Shown here piece by piece: positions 22,177-34,214 of a stretch of DNA of 64,000 nucleotides. The stretch covers positions 37,701,250 through 37,765,249 of the forward strand of contig OY735227.1 of the NCBI GenBank assembly GCA_963457665.1. Direction: 5' to 3'. The notes under the pieces were generated by a model, which saw only the letters and a program-made list of their open reading frames with translations, made no database searches and had not been told where the DNA came from. Numbering within the stretch: position 1 is the stretch's first letter; the number at the start of each line of letters is the position of its first letter. A program made the translations under genes and the position numbers. This DNA is from Thysanoteuthis rhombus. Taxonomy: Eukaryota; Mollusca; Cephalopoda; Oegopsida; Thysanoteuthidae.

Positions 22177-22350
22177 GTCTTTTAACGTCCGTCGTTGGAC
22201 ATAGACCTTCCCCAGGATTTGCTACACTTCTCTATCATGGGCGTCGCGGAGCCAGTTCCTGAACTTGTCTAGCTCGTCTCTCCATCAAATATTCTGCCGG
22301 CCTCGGTTGTGCATCTCGGGGGATCCATGTCGTGAGTCGTGATGTCCATC
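22144..22350 (-). mobile_element. RTE-type LINE 3' fragment with TGA tail
   Basis: Plus strand starts with about ten TCA units, then GTCTTTTAACGTCCGTCGTT and GGACATAGACCTTCCCCAGG, the family's canonical 3' end. Strongly 5'-truncated. Its low divergence suggests a younger copy. Confidence 0.85.
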
Positions 22351-22823
22351 GGGCTTGCTTAAAACAACAACAAAAATGCTGAATGGTATGTTCGCTTTCC
22401 GCCTCTTTTTTCTAGATGCGAAAAAGTGACAGAAAGAAAACTTTCGAAAAACGGAGTATACCTGTATGGAAGAATTTCATAAGTTCAGGAATACCTTGAA
22501 TAATGCGCTTTTGATTGGTGTTGGTTTTGATGAAATACGGTTATGGTATTGCTTTAAAAAATAATGTAAACAAGTATATACCAAAAAAAAAAAAAAAAAA
22601 GAAAAAACATACATTAAATTACAATAAGACTTGTATTGTGCAGTTTTGAACAGCAAAGAAAATTTTAAAACAAATCAACCGCACTAATCGAGGTATACAT
22701 TTACAAGGATGTATTGACTATTTGAAATATGGCACACATTTAGGATGGTGTTGCTTTTACGAGCGTAAATCGGGGACAAGATTGATTAGAAAAGATGAGC
22801 GTCATCTCACCCAAAATTGGTGC

Positions 22824-22955
22824 AACACAATCTTCTTTATTCTTTCTTAACACCTGACTTTATACTGTACTGAGTTAATCTTATGTTGATAGTTACTAAA
22901 CTCAACTTGATAAAGGCGTAAGACCAGATAGAAATTGGGGTAGGAAGATTGTGTT
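22824..22955. repeat. Imperfect inverted repeat
   Basis: AACACAATCTTC (22824-22835) pairs with GAAGATTGTGTT (22944-22955). Pairing continues imperfectly inward through CTCAACTT/ACTGAGTTAA-type blocks. One arm resembles 28,400-28,495, so it is probably part of a dispersed family. Confidence 0.45.
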
Positions 22956-23029
22956 ACGCTATACTTTCAATTGAGAAGGCATAATCTTTATCTTTATACA
23001 TAACCCATCTAATCTTTTGTTAAGCGTAG

Positions 23030-23275
23030 TCATCATCATCATCAACTGCTGGACCAAGGCTTTTCCCATCTCCTTCCATGACGACTGCGATTGAGATAAC
23101 TTCTGCCATGTTTTACCGAGAAACCTTTCTATCTCATACTTTCATCTTGTGACTGGACAATTCCAACTACATTTACGTGGTCACCAGTTGGTAAATATAT
23201 TCCTCCATCTAACGTCATCTCTTCTTGTTAAGTGTCCAGCCTATTTCCATTTTTGTTGTTGAAGAGATATAGAAA
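23030..23275 (-). mobile_element. RTE-like LINE fragment, second family
   Basis: Minus strand reads IERFLGKTWQKLSQSQSSWK and EMGKALVQQL, then ATGATGATGA. Same family as 17,150-17,425. Confidence 0.65.
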
Positions 23276-23420
23276 GATCAACATAGATAAGAGGGAAGGC
23301 TAAGCTTGGTAAATATCAATATATCTAAATGGATCATAAGAATTTTCGTTTAGACGAAGAAATCTCTTCTAATATTTTTCGATGCTCCCAACATAAACTT
23401 GGCAAAGGATTGCATGTTTT

Positions 23421-23475
23421 CTGACGAGGGCTGAAGAATGGGTCAGGCGAAATGTTGTATTGACAATACCAACAA
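23421..23475 (+). ncRNA. Hammerhead ribozyme-like motif
   Basis: CTGACGA, hairpin GGCTGA/TCAGGC (one mismatch, 8-nt loop), then GAAAT with the catalytic GAAA intact, then a strong hairpin TGTTGTAT/AATACCAACA in the stem III place. The base after stem III does not give a clean cleavage triplet, so activity is doubtful. Confidence 0.4.
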
Positions 23476-24029
23476 AGGTAAGAAGTGATTCGATTATCCG
23501 AACAAAATCTTTAATGTTAATGAATCTTTTCAAAGTTATGGACCAAGTGGATCTTAGGGGGTAAATACAAAAAATATCTATAACTTGCATCTATGAATCA
23601 CCATCACCAGCGCGTGTACCAGAACTAATTATTTAAAAAAAATATCTAGAATTATCTAAAGAAATAGTTTTTTTCAATCAAAAATTACCAAAAAAGTATA
23701 GATCTTTTATTTAAAATTACCTAAAAAAAACACCAGCCCAAAATTTGGTATTGTTGGTCCTAAATGAACGTAGACCCCCCCCCCCCCAAAAAAAACAGCG
23801 AAAAGTTTTTAGATAGTACCTGGCGGTGTACTCGGGCATATTTTCAAGGTGTGACTGGGACACATACGCACACATACAGAAACAAGCAAAGAGAGAAAAA
23901 TCTGAACCTCACTTGGCTGGTAGTTCATCCATTTGTGGGGCTACTGTAGTTCGGTTCCCTTCTGTTATTTTGAGTATAGTTAATATCACCCCAAGAGTTG
24001 TCCGAACTATTGAGTTCATTCTTTTATCG

Positions 24030-24084
24030 TGGCTTTCATTGTTATCCTGACGTTTCGGCTGATCCATTCGACAGCTTTCTTCAG
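24030..24084 (-). ncRNA. Hammerhead ribozyme-like motif
   Basis: On the minus strand: CTGAAGA, hairpin GCTG/CAGC with a 10-nt loop, then CGAAACGTC. Both conserved cores (CTGANGA and GAAAC) are intact. Stems I and III are not clear. Confidence 0.4.
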
Positions 24085-24880
24085 GTGAGGAAAGAGAAGA
24101 GTTTAATAATAGACAGAGTTCATTGCAAGAAAGTGAGAAAGTTGAAAAAAGCGGCAAAACGGCTTATGTATAAGTCAGGCTATTGTGGATTACAGCACAG
24201 TGGACATTTCTTTGCTTAGCTGCGAAGTAATTGAAAAGTGTCTGAGACAGGGTTGTCAAATAGCTGAAGACATTTCTGGTCAAAATCAGACAAAAAAAAA
24301 GGCAAACAATGACTAAATGCTCAAATTGTTAATAAAACATTGCGATACTGCAGTGCACATAAAAAAAAGAATTTATTAAAAATACTAAACCCCCAAAGTC
24401 AACTTTTTCGTTCCATACGAATGGCAGAAAGATAGGGACCAATCACTACAACATTGAAAATAGAACCGCACGCAAAATATCAGAAAATTAATTTTTTTCA
24501 AGCTGACATATTTCCAGATGAAATAAAGGGTAGAAAGCACTAAAAATACTGGTTGAATTTTTTCTATTGTTTCAAATAAAAATGTTCGAAGAAAAGAAAA
24601 GAAATGCCAAAAATGTCTTAAAATTTGAATATGATCAAAGCAAAAGCTTCATGGCTAAATGTTCAAAAAAGCCAAATTTTGTCACAAAAAGGCCAAAATG
24701 GCAACCTGGTTCGAGGAGTATAGAAACAAGGAATCGCCTGCGTTACACGAGTAACTAGAAATGGAATCGCTTGTATTGCACTCATTGCTGGGAATGAATT
24801 AATCCGATCAGTACATTTGCCATTACTTGCCACCATTTTTGTGAGGGAGATCGCCCGTTCTTTACAAACATATCTTGTCG

Positions 24881-24914
24881 TTGACGAAGGCTCCAGAATA
24901 GAGCCGCCGAAAAG
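24881..24914 (+). ncRNA. Degenerate hammerhead-like motif
   Basis: TTGACGA (C to T at the first base), A, a perfect 5-bp hairpin GGCTC/GAGCC, then GCCGAAAAG. Two departures from the core make it inactive if it is a hammerhead relic. Confidence 0.3.
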
Positions 24915-25334
24915 TGGCAAAAATAAAGGCAACAAAGTCAATAATCCGAGCAACTTCTGGAATGAAAAATTCTATTCTTTTCATGAAATGTTAATGATTC
25001 TCGTCGACATGTTTGATTCATTTCACTTGCTTGTAAATGTGAAATATTAAAATGAAAGAACCGTCTCGCCAAAAAAGCAAAAACAAAAAAACAAACTCCA
25101 AACCGGATTTTATACAGAACTGATTATGACATAGAGAGTTGCCTAGCACTGTTCGGCCAGTGGAAAACATGGTCGCCGTGTGAAAATGGCGCGTGTATTC
25201 GTTGGTCAGTGAATTGAATTCATTGCAGCGAACGGTTCAAAGTAAATTGCATACGCTGTAGGCGTTTGGCCATCCACCAAATATCAAGAGCTCCTTCTGC
25301 AGTTATAATTGGCGTTTCCTCCTCGGAGTAAGAA

Positions 25335-25412
25335 TCTAACCTCACAAATCATTAATACATCGTTTTCAATGTTTCTCCAGTAAAACTTTGATACACACAA
25401 AGTTATGTACTG

Positions 25413-25496
<84 letters not shown>

Positions 25497-25561
25497 CTTT
25501 GAAATTATACATATGTGTGAAAAAGAGAAAGAGAAAGAGAGGATATATACATATAAAGAGA

Positions 25562-25610
<49 letters not shown>

Positions 25611-25782
25611 CATACATACATACATACATACATATACATACATATATACATTGATATATAGATATATATAACTGAGTATACATTGAGCCATTGGAATATA
25701 TCTAACCTCACAAATTATTAATACATCGTTTTCAATGTTTCTCCAGTAAAACTTTGATACACACAATGTTGTGTACTAAAAT

Positions 25783-25833
<51 letters not shown>

Positions 25834-25870
25834 CTGAGTATATATTGAGCCTTTGGAATTACACATATGT
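25335..25870 (+). repeat. 366-bp tandem duplication with TA microsatellites
   Basis: TCTAACCTCACAAAT...CTCCAGTAAAACTTTGATAC at 25,335-25,415 recurs nearly unchanged at 25,701-25,782, and both copies run into TA repeats. A second shared block, ATATAACTGAGTATA then GGAATTACACATATGTG, follows. TA and CATA runs occupy 25,418-25,491, 25,560-25,680 and 25,783-25,832. Confidence 0.8.
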
Positions 25871-27074
25871 GCGTGTGTATATGTGCATGGTATATATTTA
25901 TAAGTGAGAGTTCGTGTTCATGTATAATATAAAGACATATGGTCTGTCCACTGAGAAACTGGATTTAGAAGATTATTCACGAATTAGACGTTTCAGAGTG
26001 CTTATGACTTGAATATTGTTTAGCTGTGACCTCAAAGCTTTGTATGAATAAAAACAATCGTCAAGCTACGTTTGTAAGTTTTTGAGACACTCTTGAAAAA
26101 TTAAAAGTGTCTCCGAAAAAAGTATTCCCTTGTTCAAACAAAATTCCTCACATGCTCTCGAAGATGCTTATTTCTCAACTTGGAGAGAAAAAAAAAAAAG
26201 AAGAAAAAAAGAGCCAAGCTCACTAAACACACCTCCATCTGGTATGTGTAGCTCAAAAAATAACAAACGTAGCTTGATACATTATTTTAATACCAAACGT
26301 CAACGTCACTGCTACATAATATTCCAATCATGCGCACTCTGAAAAGCCTCATTCGTTCGCTGTTTTGGAAGTTCGCTCTCTCTGTGGATATACCAAATAC
26401 ATATAATCGAGGACATATTGATCTTTTGGACACGCACATACACGCATATATGCACCCACACACACATACAGACCTTGTATAACCAAGTATATAGAGAAGG
26501 CTGCGTAAAAAACAAAATCGATCCATTATATTATGGAGCCGAAATATTCATAAATTTTTTCTAATAAATGTAATATAAATTTTTTAAATGTATAAAATGA
26601 ATAAATAATCATTCAATTAAAATACTATCTCAATTAACATACAAAACTGTAGATAAATTGTATATCAACGAAGGGATTCGGAGGCAAAGTCGATGATAGT
26701 ATTTCATCAAAGATCTTTGTACCTGCAACAGGGACAGAAAATTTTTATTAAAAAAAGGAAATCAGTAATCAGTGAATACAGAATGTTAAACAAATCGATT
26801 TACTATAGTTACAAAAATCCCACTTTGAAATACTGAAACATTTGCATAAAATTTTCAAACCGTGTTGACAAAATAAAATACCGGACAGATCAAACTTTTC
26901 ACCCCTATGACAACCAGTAACTTACAAAAACGACCAATTTCACATTTGGTACTTGCCAATATAATAAAACATGCACTGCAAAGGAGACGACTTAACTCAA
27001 TCAAATTCGATTAGCAACTGAAATCGACTTGACTAACCTCTCCTAAATGCACAAAACGCCACTCAGCCCTGAAA
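25871..27074. other. No feature seen
   Basis: About 1.2 kb of AT-rich sequence with a short CA-rich patch near 26,430-26,470. No gene recognised. Confidence 0.4.
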
Positions 27075-27523
27075 AAAGATGGGTATACAACCAATGTATC
27101 CTCCCGATAATCACCTGTTGAACTGAAACATGGAGCCTAACCAAGAGACTGATCCTCAAACTGAGAACCATGAAGCGTACACATTAGAGAATCCTGCATG
27201 ATATCACATGGAGAGATCACAAGGCAACACAATGTATCAGAGAAAAAAATCAGGAGTTCGAGACGTCATAGAATCCATGAGAAATGGGCTGCTTATATTG
27301 CAAGAATGTCAAACAACTGATGGACATCATGACTCACAACACAGATCCCCAGAGATCACACGCGTAACCGAGGCTGGAAGAATACAAAATGGAGAGACAA
27401 ACTACACGAGTTCATAATGTATTGGCTCCGCGATGCCCATGATAGAGAGGTGTGGCGGATCCTTGGGAAAGTCTATGTCCAACGACAGACGTCACAAGAC
27501 TGATGATGATGATGATGATGATG
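27075..27523 (+). mobile_element. RTE-type LINE 3' fragment
   Basis: Plus-strand pieces read RWVYNQCILPIITC, TETWSLTKRLILKLRTMKRT, IPRDHTRNRGWKNTKWRDKL and YWLRDAHDREVWRILGKVYV. Ends in six or more TGA units. The last 100 codons are quite well preserved. Confidence 0.9.
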
Positions 27524-29959
27524 ACTTCCAAAAGTACGCAGATGACAAAGAACCTCGCCAACTCATCGTGCAATCATTTATTGTTTCAACAATTTGGGAA
27601 CTAAATTCAGAGAATCAAAGCAACTTAAACGATTATTACTTCGAACCAAATCTTTGTATGACTCATTCGCAACATGCATACAAGATTTCTGACCAACCTC
27701 ACTTGTACTTTCACAATCTTCTATCAAAAGTACAACTGCTGCAGACGATTCTCTGAAAATCAAAATATATAACAGACGTAACTAACAACTCCAACCTTAT
27801 TTGTTATCCCATAATTCACATTGTCATTCAATCATTCATTTTATTATCGTTATCCATTTGTTCGATATCTTTATATCGATCCAGGAGCGAGACATTATGT
27901 AACAGGTATATATCACTTTCATAGTGGACCCAGATTATCTGCAGTTTATGAGTAAAATCAATGAAACACATTTCGTTAGATCACCCAAGTTTAACACTTC
28001 CCAAACCTTTATCTGCACATACGATTACATTCAGATAGCACCAGTATTTCTAGCCACATTTACTCTAAAATAGTGTAATATGATACTCAATGTCGACTCA
28101 TTGACCGAAGAAGTCCAACTTTCCAGATCCAATTACCTCTTGAAGTTATGACACAAACAGCAATTCACAACCCCTTCCATATGACCGTTTCTATAGATAA
28201 ACCCTCACAAAATACAGTCTTCTGCAATTTTCTCTTATGACTATCTGTAGGCGTGTAAACGAAAAAACCATTTGTAAATGCTCTCTTTAGCTTTGTGCTG
28301 ATTGGTTAAAATTCCACCGATAGCGTCAACAGCGGTGAAAATGTGAACTTTGGCTGCGTTAATGAAAAATTTTACTTTAAAAAAAAGATTTAAGCAAAGT
28401 GAAGGATTGGAGTACGTCATATCTTCAATCGAGGAAGCACAATATTTGTACTCCCACTTCCCCACATCAGTCTTTGTTCTAAGTTGAGTTAATAGCAATA
28501 ATATCAAAAGCTTATTAAAGCAATTACATCTATTACTCTATTATATAAAGCTGGCTCAATTTGTCATTGAGCCTCCCTTAAATATTGGTGCATCTCAACC
28601 AAATTTGATTTGTATACTCAATGGACCTAGGGGATATTTTAAAGTAAATATCCTTGTGAAAGAATACAAGGGTTTTAGAAGCGGTTCTATTTACGATCTC
28701 CCTTCTTCTTGATATTGTATAAAACAACTGGCTCTGTTTGTCACTGGGTGATACTATAGCCACCAGGATTTTACAAGTAAACGGGCCGTACCTGGGATTT
28801 TAAAAATAAGTAAAATATGCCTAAAAAGTTCCAGAAGGAAAGAGAAAATATGATTTATGTTGTGGAATTCATCCAAGAGCCGAATTGGAAATAACTCTAA
28901 AGACCTGAAAACTGGGAAATGTTTATTCTACGGCACAGAGGGACAGATTGATATATTCCCCGATTCTTATCAGATTTTCCTCTATGGAAAATCAAATGCA
29001 TTGCTCCTAAAATTAATTACTTTCCGGTCAGGGACGGCTTCTGTCTCAACTACGCTAAAAAAGGAGAATTGTGGCTGGGCGACATAAAAGGAAGTGTGGT
29101 CTCGCCTGAGAGGAAGTGGACCAATGAGATTTTAAGCATGCAGTTAGCCCGAGGACGGGTGCAGGGAAAATGTTAGAATTAAATTCCAAATTTGGTCGAT
29201 CCTCATAGAAGGAGCTGATTTTTAGCTCCCAAAGCAGACAAAACTAGTCGCCACCCGAATCTGTGCAGTAAGCAATGGTGACTTGACTTGGTGAGACGGA
29301 AGACCAGCGTTGGAATCAGCAGGGTAAAAAGCCAAGAACGACTTGGGGAATTCACTTAGAAAACAGGAAATAGCAAGCAGTGGTCTGAGCATGGTTTATT
29401 GGATCGCAGATTTGAACGCCGCTATCTCTGCATAGACCACTCTTCGCCGCTACAAGCTCTTCCCTTCTGTCTAGAAAGGCAACCGATCCATTTAACCCAA
29501 GAGAATGTATCGCGTTGCCTCTGAGACAAGCTGTCGAATTACCAATAGAAAATAAACAGGTTTTATTAACGTGCTTCGCTTCCTGCTTTTATGGCTCCTA
29601 TTTTTCCTCGCTTCATTTCGTTTTCATCACCCAGACGCCTGTTCCAAGCGATGCTTCGATCACAGCACCGGATCTTTTGCATAACTTGCAGTAGGACGAC
29701 AAATGGTGTAGGATATTCCACGAGCCGTAAAAACATTGGCACAGATTGTCCAAGTTTGGTGTGCATACTTAATGGGCCCAGGGGAAGTAAAGTAGAAATT
29801 CCTGTATATTTTTTTTATTGGGATTTTACTATGTAACCATAATGCTAAACAGAATCCTCATTTTCCGTTCAAAATGATGATGATTAACTGTATTCCACGG
29901 CCGAACTAATAGAAACATACAACAGCATTCAGTCCTTTTTTCATTTGAAGCTGCTGCAT
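27524..29959. other. Unassigned, with a diverged repeat pair
   Basis: 28,590-28,650 and 29,748-29,812 share CCAAATTTGATTTGTATAC-like, AATGGACCTAGGGG-like and GTAAATATCCT-like blocks in order, so a dispersed repeat is present twice. 28,400-28,495 resembles one arm of the inverted repeat at 22.82 kb. No gene recognised. Confidence 0.35.
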
Positions 29960-31330
29960 CGTTCCCCTAGCTCCGTAGCACCCCCTCGCCCAGTTTCTCG
30001 AATGATCTTAACTTTCCCAATTCTGCGCTTTTAAGGTCTGCCTGCAGCCTACCAAACAAGTTTTTGCTTTGACAGCTTTTGCGAGCATTGTAGCTGTTGG
30101 ACTCATTCTTGAGCAAATTCTCAGGCTCATTGTGCAGTTGTTTCTCCAGGCATCCATTGCACATGGCCAAACATATGTCACAGGTCACTTCTGTTAAGAG
30201 TGGTATGGTATCACACGTCTTATACAGAGCGTTGTTGCAGATTAGGCTGTTTGGCCATCGGTGTCTTATGATTACTCGCGGGCGTTTGCGGTTGCAGGCA
30301 TTAAGCTTATCCATAGCTGCATTTGGAGCCGCCCAGCTTTGCAATAAGTCATCGATAAAGACACACACGTTGCATTATACAGGCGCTGTTACTTTGTAAG
30401 GGGGATCCTTGATCAACTGATACATATCTTCTAGAAAAGCCAGAGAGCTGCATAGGATTGATCTGCGTATCTTTCTCTCCCTCCAGTCTTTATCTCCCAT
30501 TCAGGATGTATCAATTTCACCTGTTTTCTGTTCCAGATAAGTATATACGTGGATGAACTGTGTTTTGGTCTCATTCACGAATAGATTCACATCTTGCAGT
30601 CTTTCAGTGGTTATGAGGAACAGTGTTTCCAGTGTCCTTTTGCCCTCATCTATGAAGTCCACATCATCTGCGTATTCCATCTCTATTGACACGCCTAGTG
30701 ATGAAACAGACCGTGCAGAGCATCTCTACACAAATGATATAGCCATATCAAGCTAGCATGTGAGGAGCACAGGAGACAGACAGTTTTCCTACAGATAGCC
30801 AATTATTGTCTTAAATTAAGCAGAAAAAACCGTCTTGACGCGGACCCTTTCTCTGGTGTTTGCGAGTTGTAATCTGACCAGTCACAACTCATCCTCATTA
30901 CAGCCAGCTTGGTGTTGCACATCCTGGATCTTTGATCTTTTAATAATGTCAAAGGCCCGGGGCAAGTCTATGGCCACTTTGAAGAAATCCCAGTGCTGGG
31001 ACATGATCACCGAGGTAAACATGCGCTAAGCCCATACGATGTCGACACAACAGCGTTCCCGCTACAAGCCACTCTGGTATGGTCCTGTGAAATGGTCGAT
31101 CTTGTCACGGATGCAGTAAAGTGTTTTAGAGAACAAGATATTCTGGATGCTTTTTGACAACAGGATGGGTCGTAGGTTGAGGCGTAGACAATTTTTGAGA
31201 GGTGTTTGGAGTATGGTGCGATTAGGATACCCTGGCCAATGGTTTCTATTGGGTGGTATTTTTCAAATGCTGAGTTGATGATAGAAGTGATTGGTGGTGA
31301 TATAATATCAGTGATGCAAAGAATTACATT
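29960..31330 (-). mobile_element. LINE relic, reverse transcriptase and C-terminus
   Basis: Minus-strand pieces, in order: LRLNLRPILLSKS, IRDKIDHFTGPYQSG, FFKVAIDLPRAFDIIKR (motif A with the catalytic Asp), QAGCNEDEL, a LSPVLL-like motif B, MEYADDVDFIDEGKRTLETL (catalytic YADD) and KRPRVIIRHRWPNSLI (post-RT domain). It is a non-LTR retrotransposon; I cannot name the clade. Several frame breaks. It is separate from the RTE family, whose post-RT signature is WTSRLT. Confidence 0.85.
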
Positions 31331-32219
31331 TGTAATTTTACGTTTAAGTGATTAGTGCAATGGCGGTAATCGTACACCTCTTACTATTTAGAGAACAGTT
31401 ATCTCCACTGGTCTGTAAAATGATTTTTCTTGTGGTGTTTACATTTTTCGATAATTTTCCGAAATCAATAAACCGTAAAATTAGTAAAAAATCCTTTTAA
31501 TTAATCGATGTGGCAGTGAATCCCGATTCAGTCTGAGGTGAGTAATTTTAAAAAGACGAAAAATTATCATTTCAACTAAGCCTTGCTTCCCGCGAAATAT
31601 ATTGTTTGGAAGCAGACGAGAATCTTTTGTAGGGCGGAGCTTGTCAGAAAAGAAGACAGAATTGGAAGGAGTTGAAGTGCATTTTTCTTCCACGAGCCAC
31701 ATCAAAAATATGAGAAATCTAAGGAACAATTAGATTTGGAATAAGCTGCTCTCGTCAATTGAAAAAAGGATTTTTCCAGGGTTTGATTTAGAAGTAGTTT
31801 CAAATTAATTTTGCAAAACAAAAGGAATGTCTTTAGTTAAATGAACTTAATTGCTGGAAAAAAAACTGTTCTCTCGGTGAAATATATCCGAATTCTATCT
31901 CTTTGAATCTTTGAAAGAATAAAGACTTTGAGAGGAAAAAGTATCAATTCAACTACTTTTTATCGCAACTTATTCTTTTCTAAAACTGTGCTTGATTTCT
32001 TGTTCAGAATTTGAATACTTGAAAGAAGAGAAATGTACTGTTTTTTCATTTAGTTTTGCTTTTCTCTACAAGATTGTTCGTCTTACGGGTTTTCCTCTAG
32101 TGTGAGACACATTCTCCATACGAACACATTAACAATTTATAATTCAATTCTGTGGAAAGTTTGCCTTAAAGCCACTCTTACTACGAAAGACTAAATGTGG
32201 TGAAAAAATCAGACTTGAA
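31331..32219. other. Intervening block within the LINE relic
   Basis: About 0.9 kb separates two parts of the LINE that should be nearly adjacent, so it looks like an insertion or a badly decayed stretch. No terminal repeats or coding sequence recognised. Confidence 0.4.
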
Positions 32220-32630
32220 GGTAAATGTCACCACAACTGGCATACTTGAACAGTTCGCCGTTGATACCGTCAGGTTTTGGTGAACGCTCATTTCGAAAAG
32301 TTTTGATACACTTCCATGCTTCCATACTTATCTCCCTTTGATTGGAACCGTTAGTTGCCTAGGGTCATCCATGAATGAACCTAGTTGCTCGTGATCAAAA
32401 AACTGTTTCCTGAACAAGTCGCTGATTGTGTCTGCCTGCCATTTGTCAGCCCCGATAAAGTTTCTATTTGTATCATACACCGAGAGGGATGGAATAGTCC
32501 CAGTACTTCTGAGAGTACCGGCAGCAATGAACATCTTGTGACATTCATCTTGGAAGGTGATGTCATCTGCCAAGGAAACTGCTCTACTGATCTCAAAGTC
32601 TCTCAAACGTTTACTGATGTTAAGCAAGAT
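32220..32630 (-). mobile_element. LINE relic, segment before the RT core
   Basis: Minus strand reads SRAVSLADDITFQDECHKMF, then IGADKWQADTISDLFRKQFF and KCIKTFRNERSPKPDGINGE. PxPDGINGE is the reverse transcriptase motif that precedes motif A in LINEs. It belongs with 29,960-31,330. Confidence 0.8.
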
Positions 32631-32659
32631 GTTGTTGCGTTCTTTACTTGTTTTCTGTT

Positions 32660-32752
<93 letters not shown>
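32660..32752. repeat. TA microsatellite
   Basis: About 46 TA units at the upstream edge of the LINE relic. Confidence 0.95.
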
Positions 32753-32755
<3 letters not shown>

Positions 32756-33050
32756 TAGCTGAAAGCGCCCAATAAGGTAAAGGTGAGAATTCAAGAGAAT
32801 GTGAGAGAATGATGGAAGAAAGGAAGAAGAGAGAAAAATATCTCAGACTAGCTAACCTACAATTTGGTAAAGAGAGGACGTGCTTAAGTACACCTCTTTA
32901 CTATTAGAATCCCAAGGATTGAAGCGTGAAAGTCAAGTTTGATTTTTCCATTGTTACTGAAATAATATTTCTACTCACCCAACTAATTATACTTCCATAT
33001 ATTTTTTTAAAATTTTTAACGATTTTTTTTATCTCTCTCTAGTTTTAAAG

Positions 33051-33326
33051 ATGTGCTCAGAACCCACTGACGTAACACCGGAGGTGTTGAGCAAGTTGGG
33101 GAGGGGCCCGGTCGAAAGTGAATTTGAGAGAAAAATGAAAGAAAAAAAGACAGAAAAATACCTTGGCAACGTCCGATCGTCAGGACAGCGAACATATTTG
33201 ACAGGGAATGGTCGGGTTCTATTCATTTCATTCTATCGGCACCTTCCGACAGCTCTTGAAAATAAAAGTTTTGAAATGGTACCCAATGCCTCTCTGCTAA
33301 ACATTCAATTCAAGGACTATGATTGA
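33051..33326 (+). other. Unassigned 91-codon open frame
   Basis: Opens MCSEPTDVTPEVLSKLGRG after a TCTCTCTCTAG that resembles an acceptor. The composition is protein-like but I recognise no family. No partner exon or polyadenylation context is visible. It may be repeat-derived. Confidence 0.15.
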
Positions 33327-33348
33327 TGAACCTCTCCCCGAAGTTAAT

Positions 33349-33523
33349 ATCATTATCATCATCAGTCTTTTAACGTCCGTCGTTGGGCATAGACCTTTCC
33401 CAGGATTCGTCACATTTTTCTATCATGGGCGTTGCGGAGCCAGTATTTCCTGAATCTGTCTAGATCATCTTTTCATCTTGTGATCTGTCGGCCTCGGTTT
33501 CTTATGTGATCCCTGTTGAGAGA
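33349..33523 (-). mobile_element. RTE-type LINE 3' fragment
   Basis: Plus strand begins TATCATCATCAGTC, then TTTTAACGTCCGTCGTTGGG, and extends 175 bp into the C-terminal coding region. Strongly 5'-truncated. Confidence 0.85.
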
Positions 33524-34055
33524 CGTGTTTTTTTCCACTTTCAAGCATTGCTGGACTGGATGCGGACACAGCTTCTCCAAGCGAATTTATCAGCCAAGAT
33601 CCGAAAAGGTCAAACGTTGACCCTGATGTAGAGGTCAAGTGTCGTTATCTCGGTTCGGATTTCTATGTTCTGACATTTCCAAGGACCCAAATGAAGGATT
33701 GATTTTCTTGCGTGGAAAAGTCGGAATCTGAATAGCCAGTACAAACGCTGCTTCTTCTCTACGTGATTTTTAAAATACCTTCAATAAGTCAGTTGTGTTT
33801 TTCGATTCCGTCGGAGTAAGACGTCAGCTCACATCCCATACCCGAGGCCGTGGTTTGGAGCCAGGTCTGTCCGTGAAATCAAGAGGCCGTGACTGATGAC
33901 CATATTGAAAAAATACCATCATATCTCTTTCCCATACCCATTTTTTGTCAGGAAGGGTCGCAGCTGCTATGTTTTGATGCTACGGGTAGCAGTCCCAGGA
34001 ATAAACACCTTAAAACTTAAATCAACCAGTAACGTTTGATCATTGATTCTACGTA
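33524..34055. other. No feature seen
   Basis: No recognisable gene or repeat. Confidence 0.4.
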
Positions 34056-34059
34056 CATG

Positions 34060-34103
34060 TCCGTTTCAACCCCGAATGTGCAGGGTTCGATTCCGGTACA
34101 ATA
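34060..34103 (+). repeat. tRNA-like 3' half upstream of 5S-like block
   Basis: GCAGGGTTCGATTCCGGTAC is a B box in a T-arm context, ending directly before the 5S-like sequence. The 5' half of a tRNA is not recognisable, so this may be a composite SINE head. Confidence 0.4.
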
Positions 34104-34214
34104 GCTTGCGATCAAATCGTATTCGATACACTCCTCGCAAGATCACCGAAGTTAAAAAAAAGTCTGGTCAGTAACTAGATGGGTGACCACTAGGGAGTAC
34201 TAGATACCGTAAGC
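34104..34214 (+). pseudogene. 5S rRNA-derived sequence
   Basis: Reads GATCACCGAAGTTAA (box A region), CTGGTCAGTAACTAGATGGG (box C region), then TGACCACTAGGGAGTAC and CGTAAGC. These match eukaryotic 5S rRNA in order and spacing. The closing helix GCTTGCG/CGTAAGC still pairs (7 bp, one G-U). 111 nt against about 120. The A-rich patch after GTTAA and the shortened 5' half argue against a working gene. It may be a pseudogene or a 5S-derived SINE (SINE3 type). Confidence 0.75.

Noticed and set aside
33051-33326. A second host gene
   Set aside because: One isolated open frame with a chance-like acceptor, no recognised family and no partner exons. Kept only as a low-confidence feature.
34104-34214. 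Active 5S rRNA gene
   Set aside because: The 5' half is shortened, box A runs into an A-rich patch, and it is a single copy with no tandem array.
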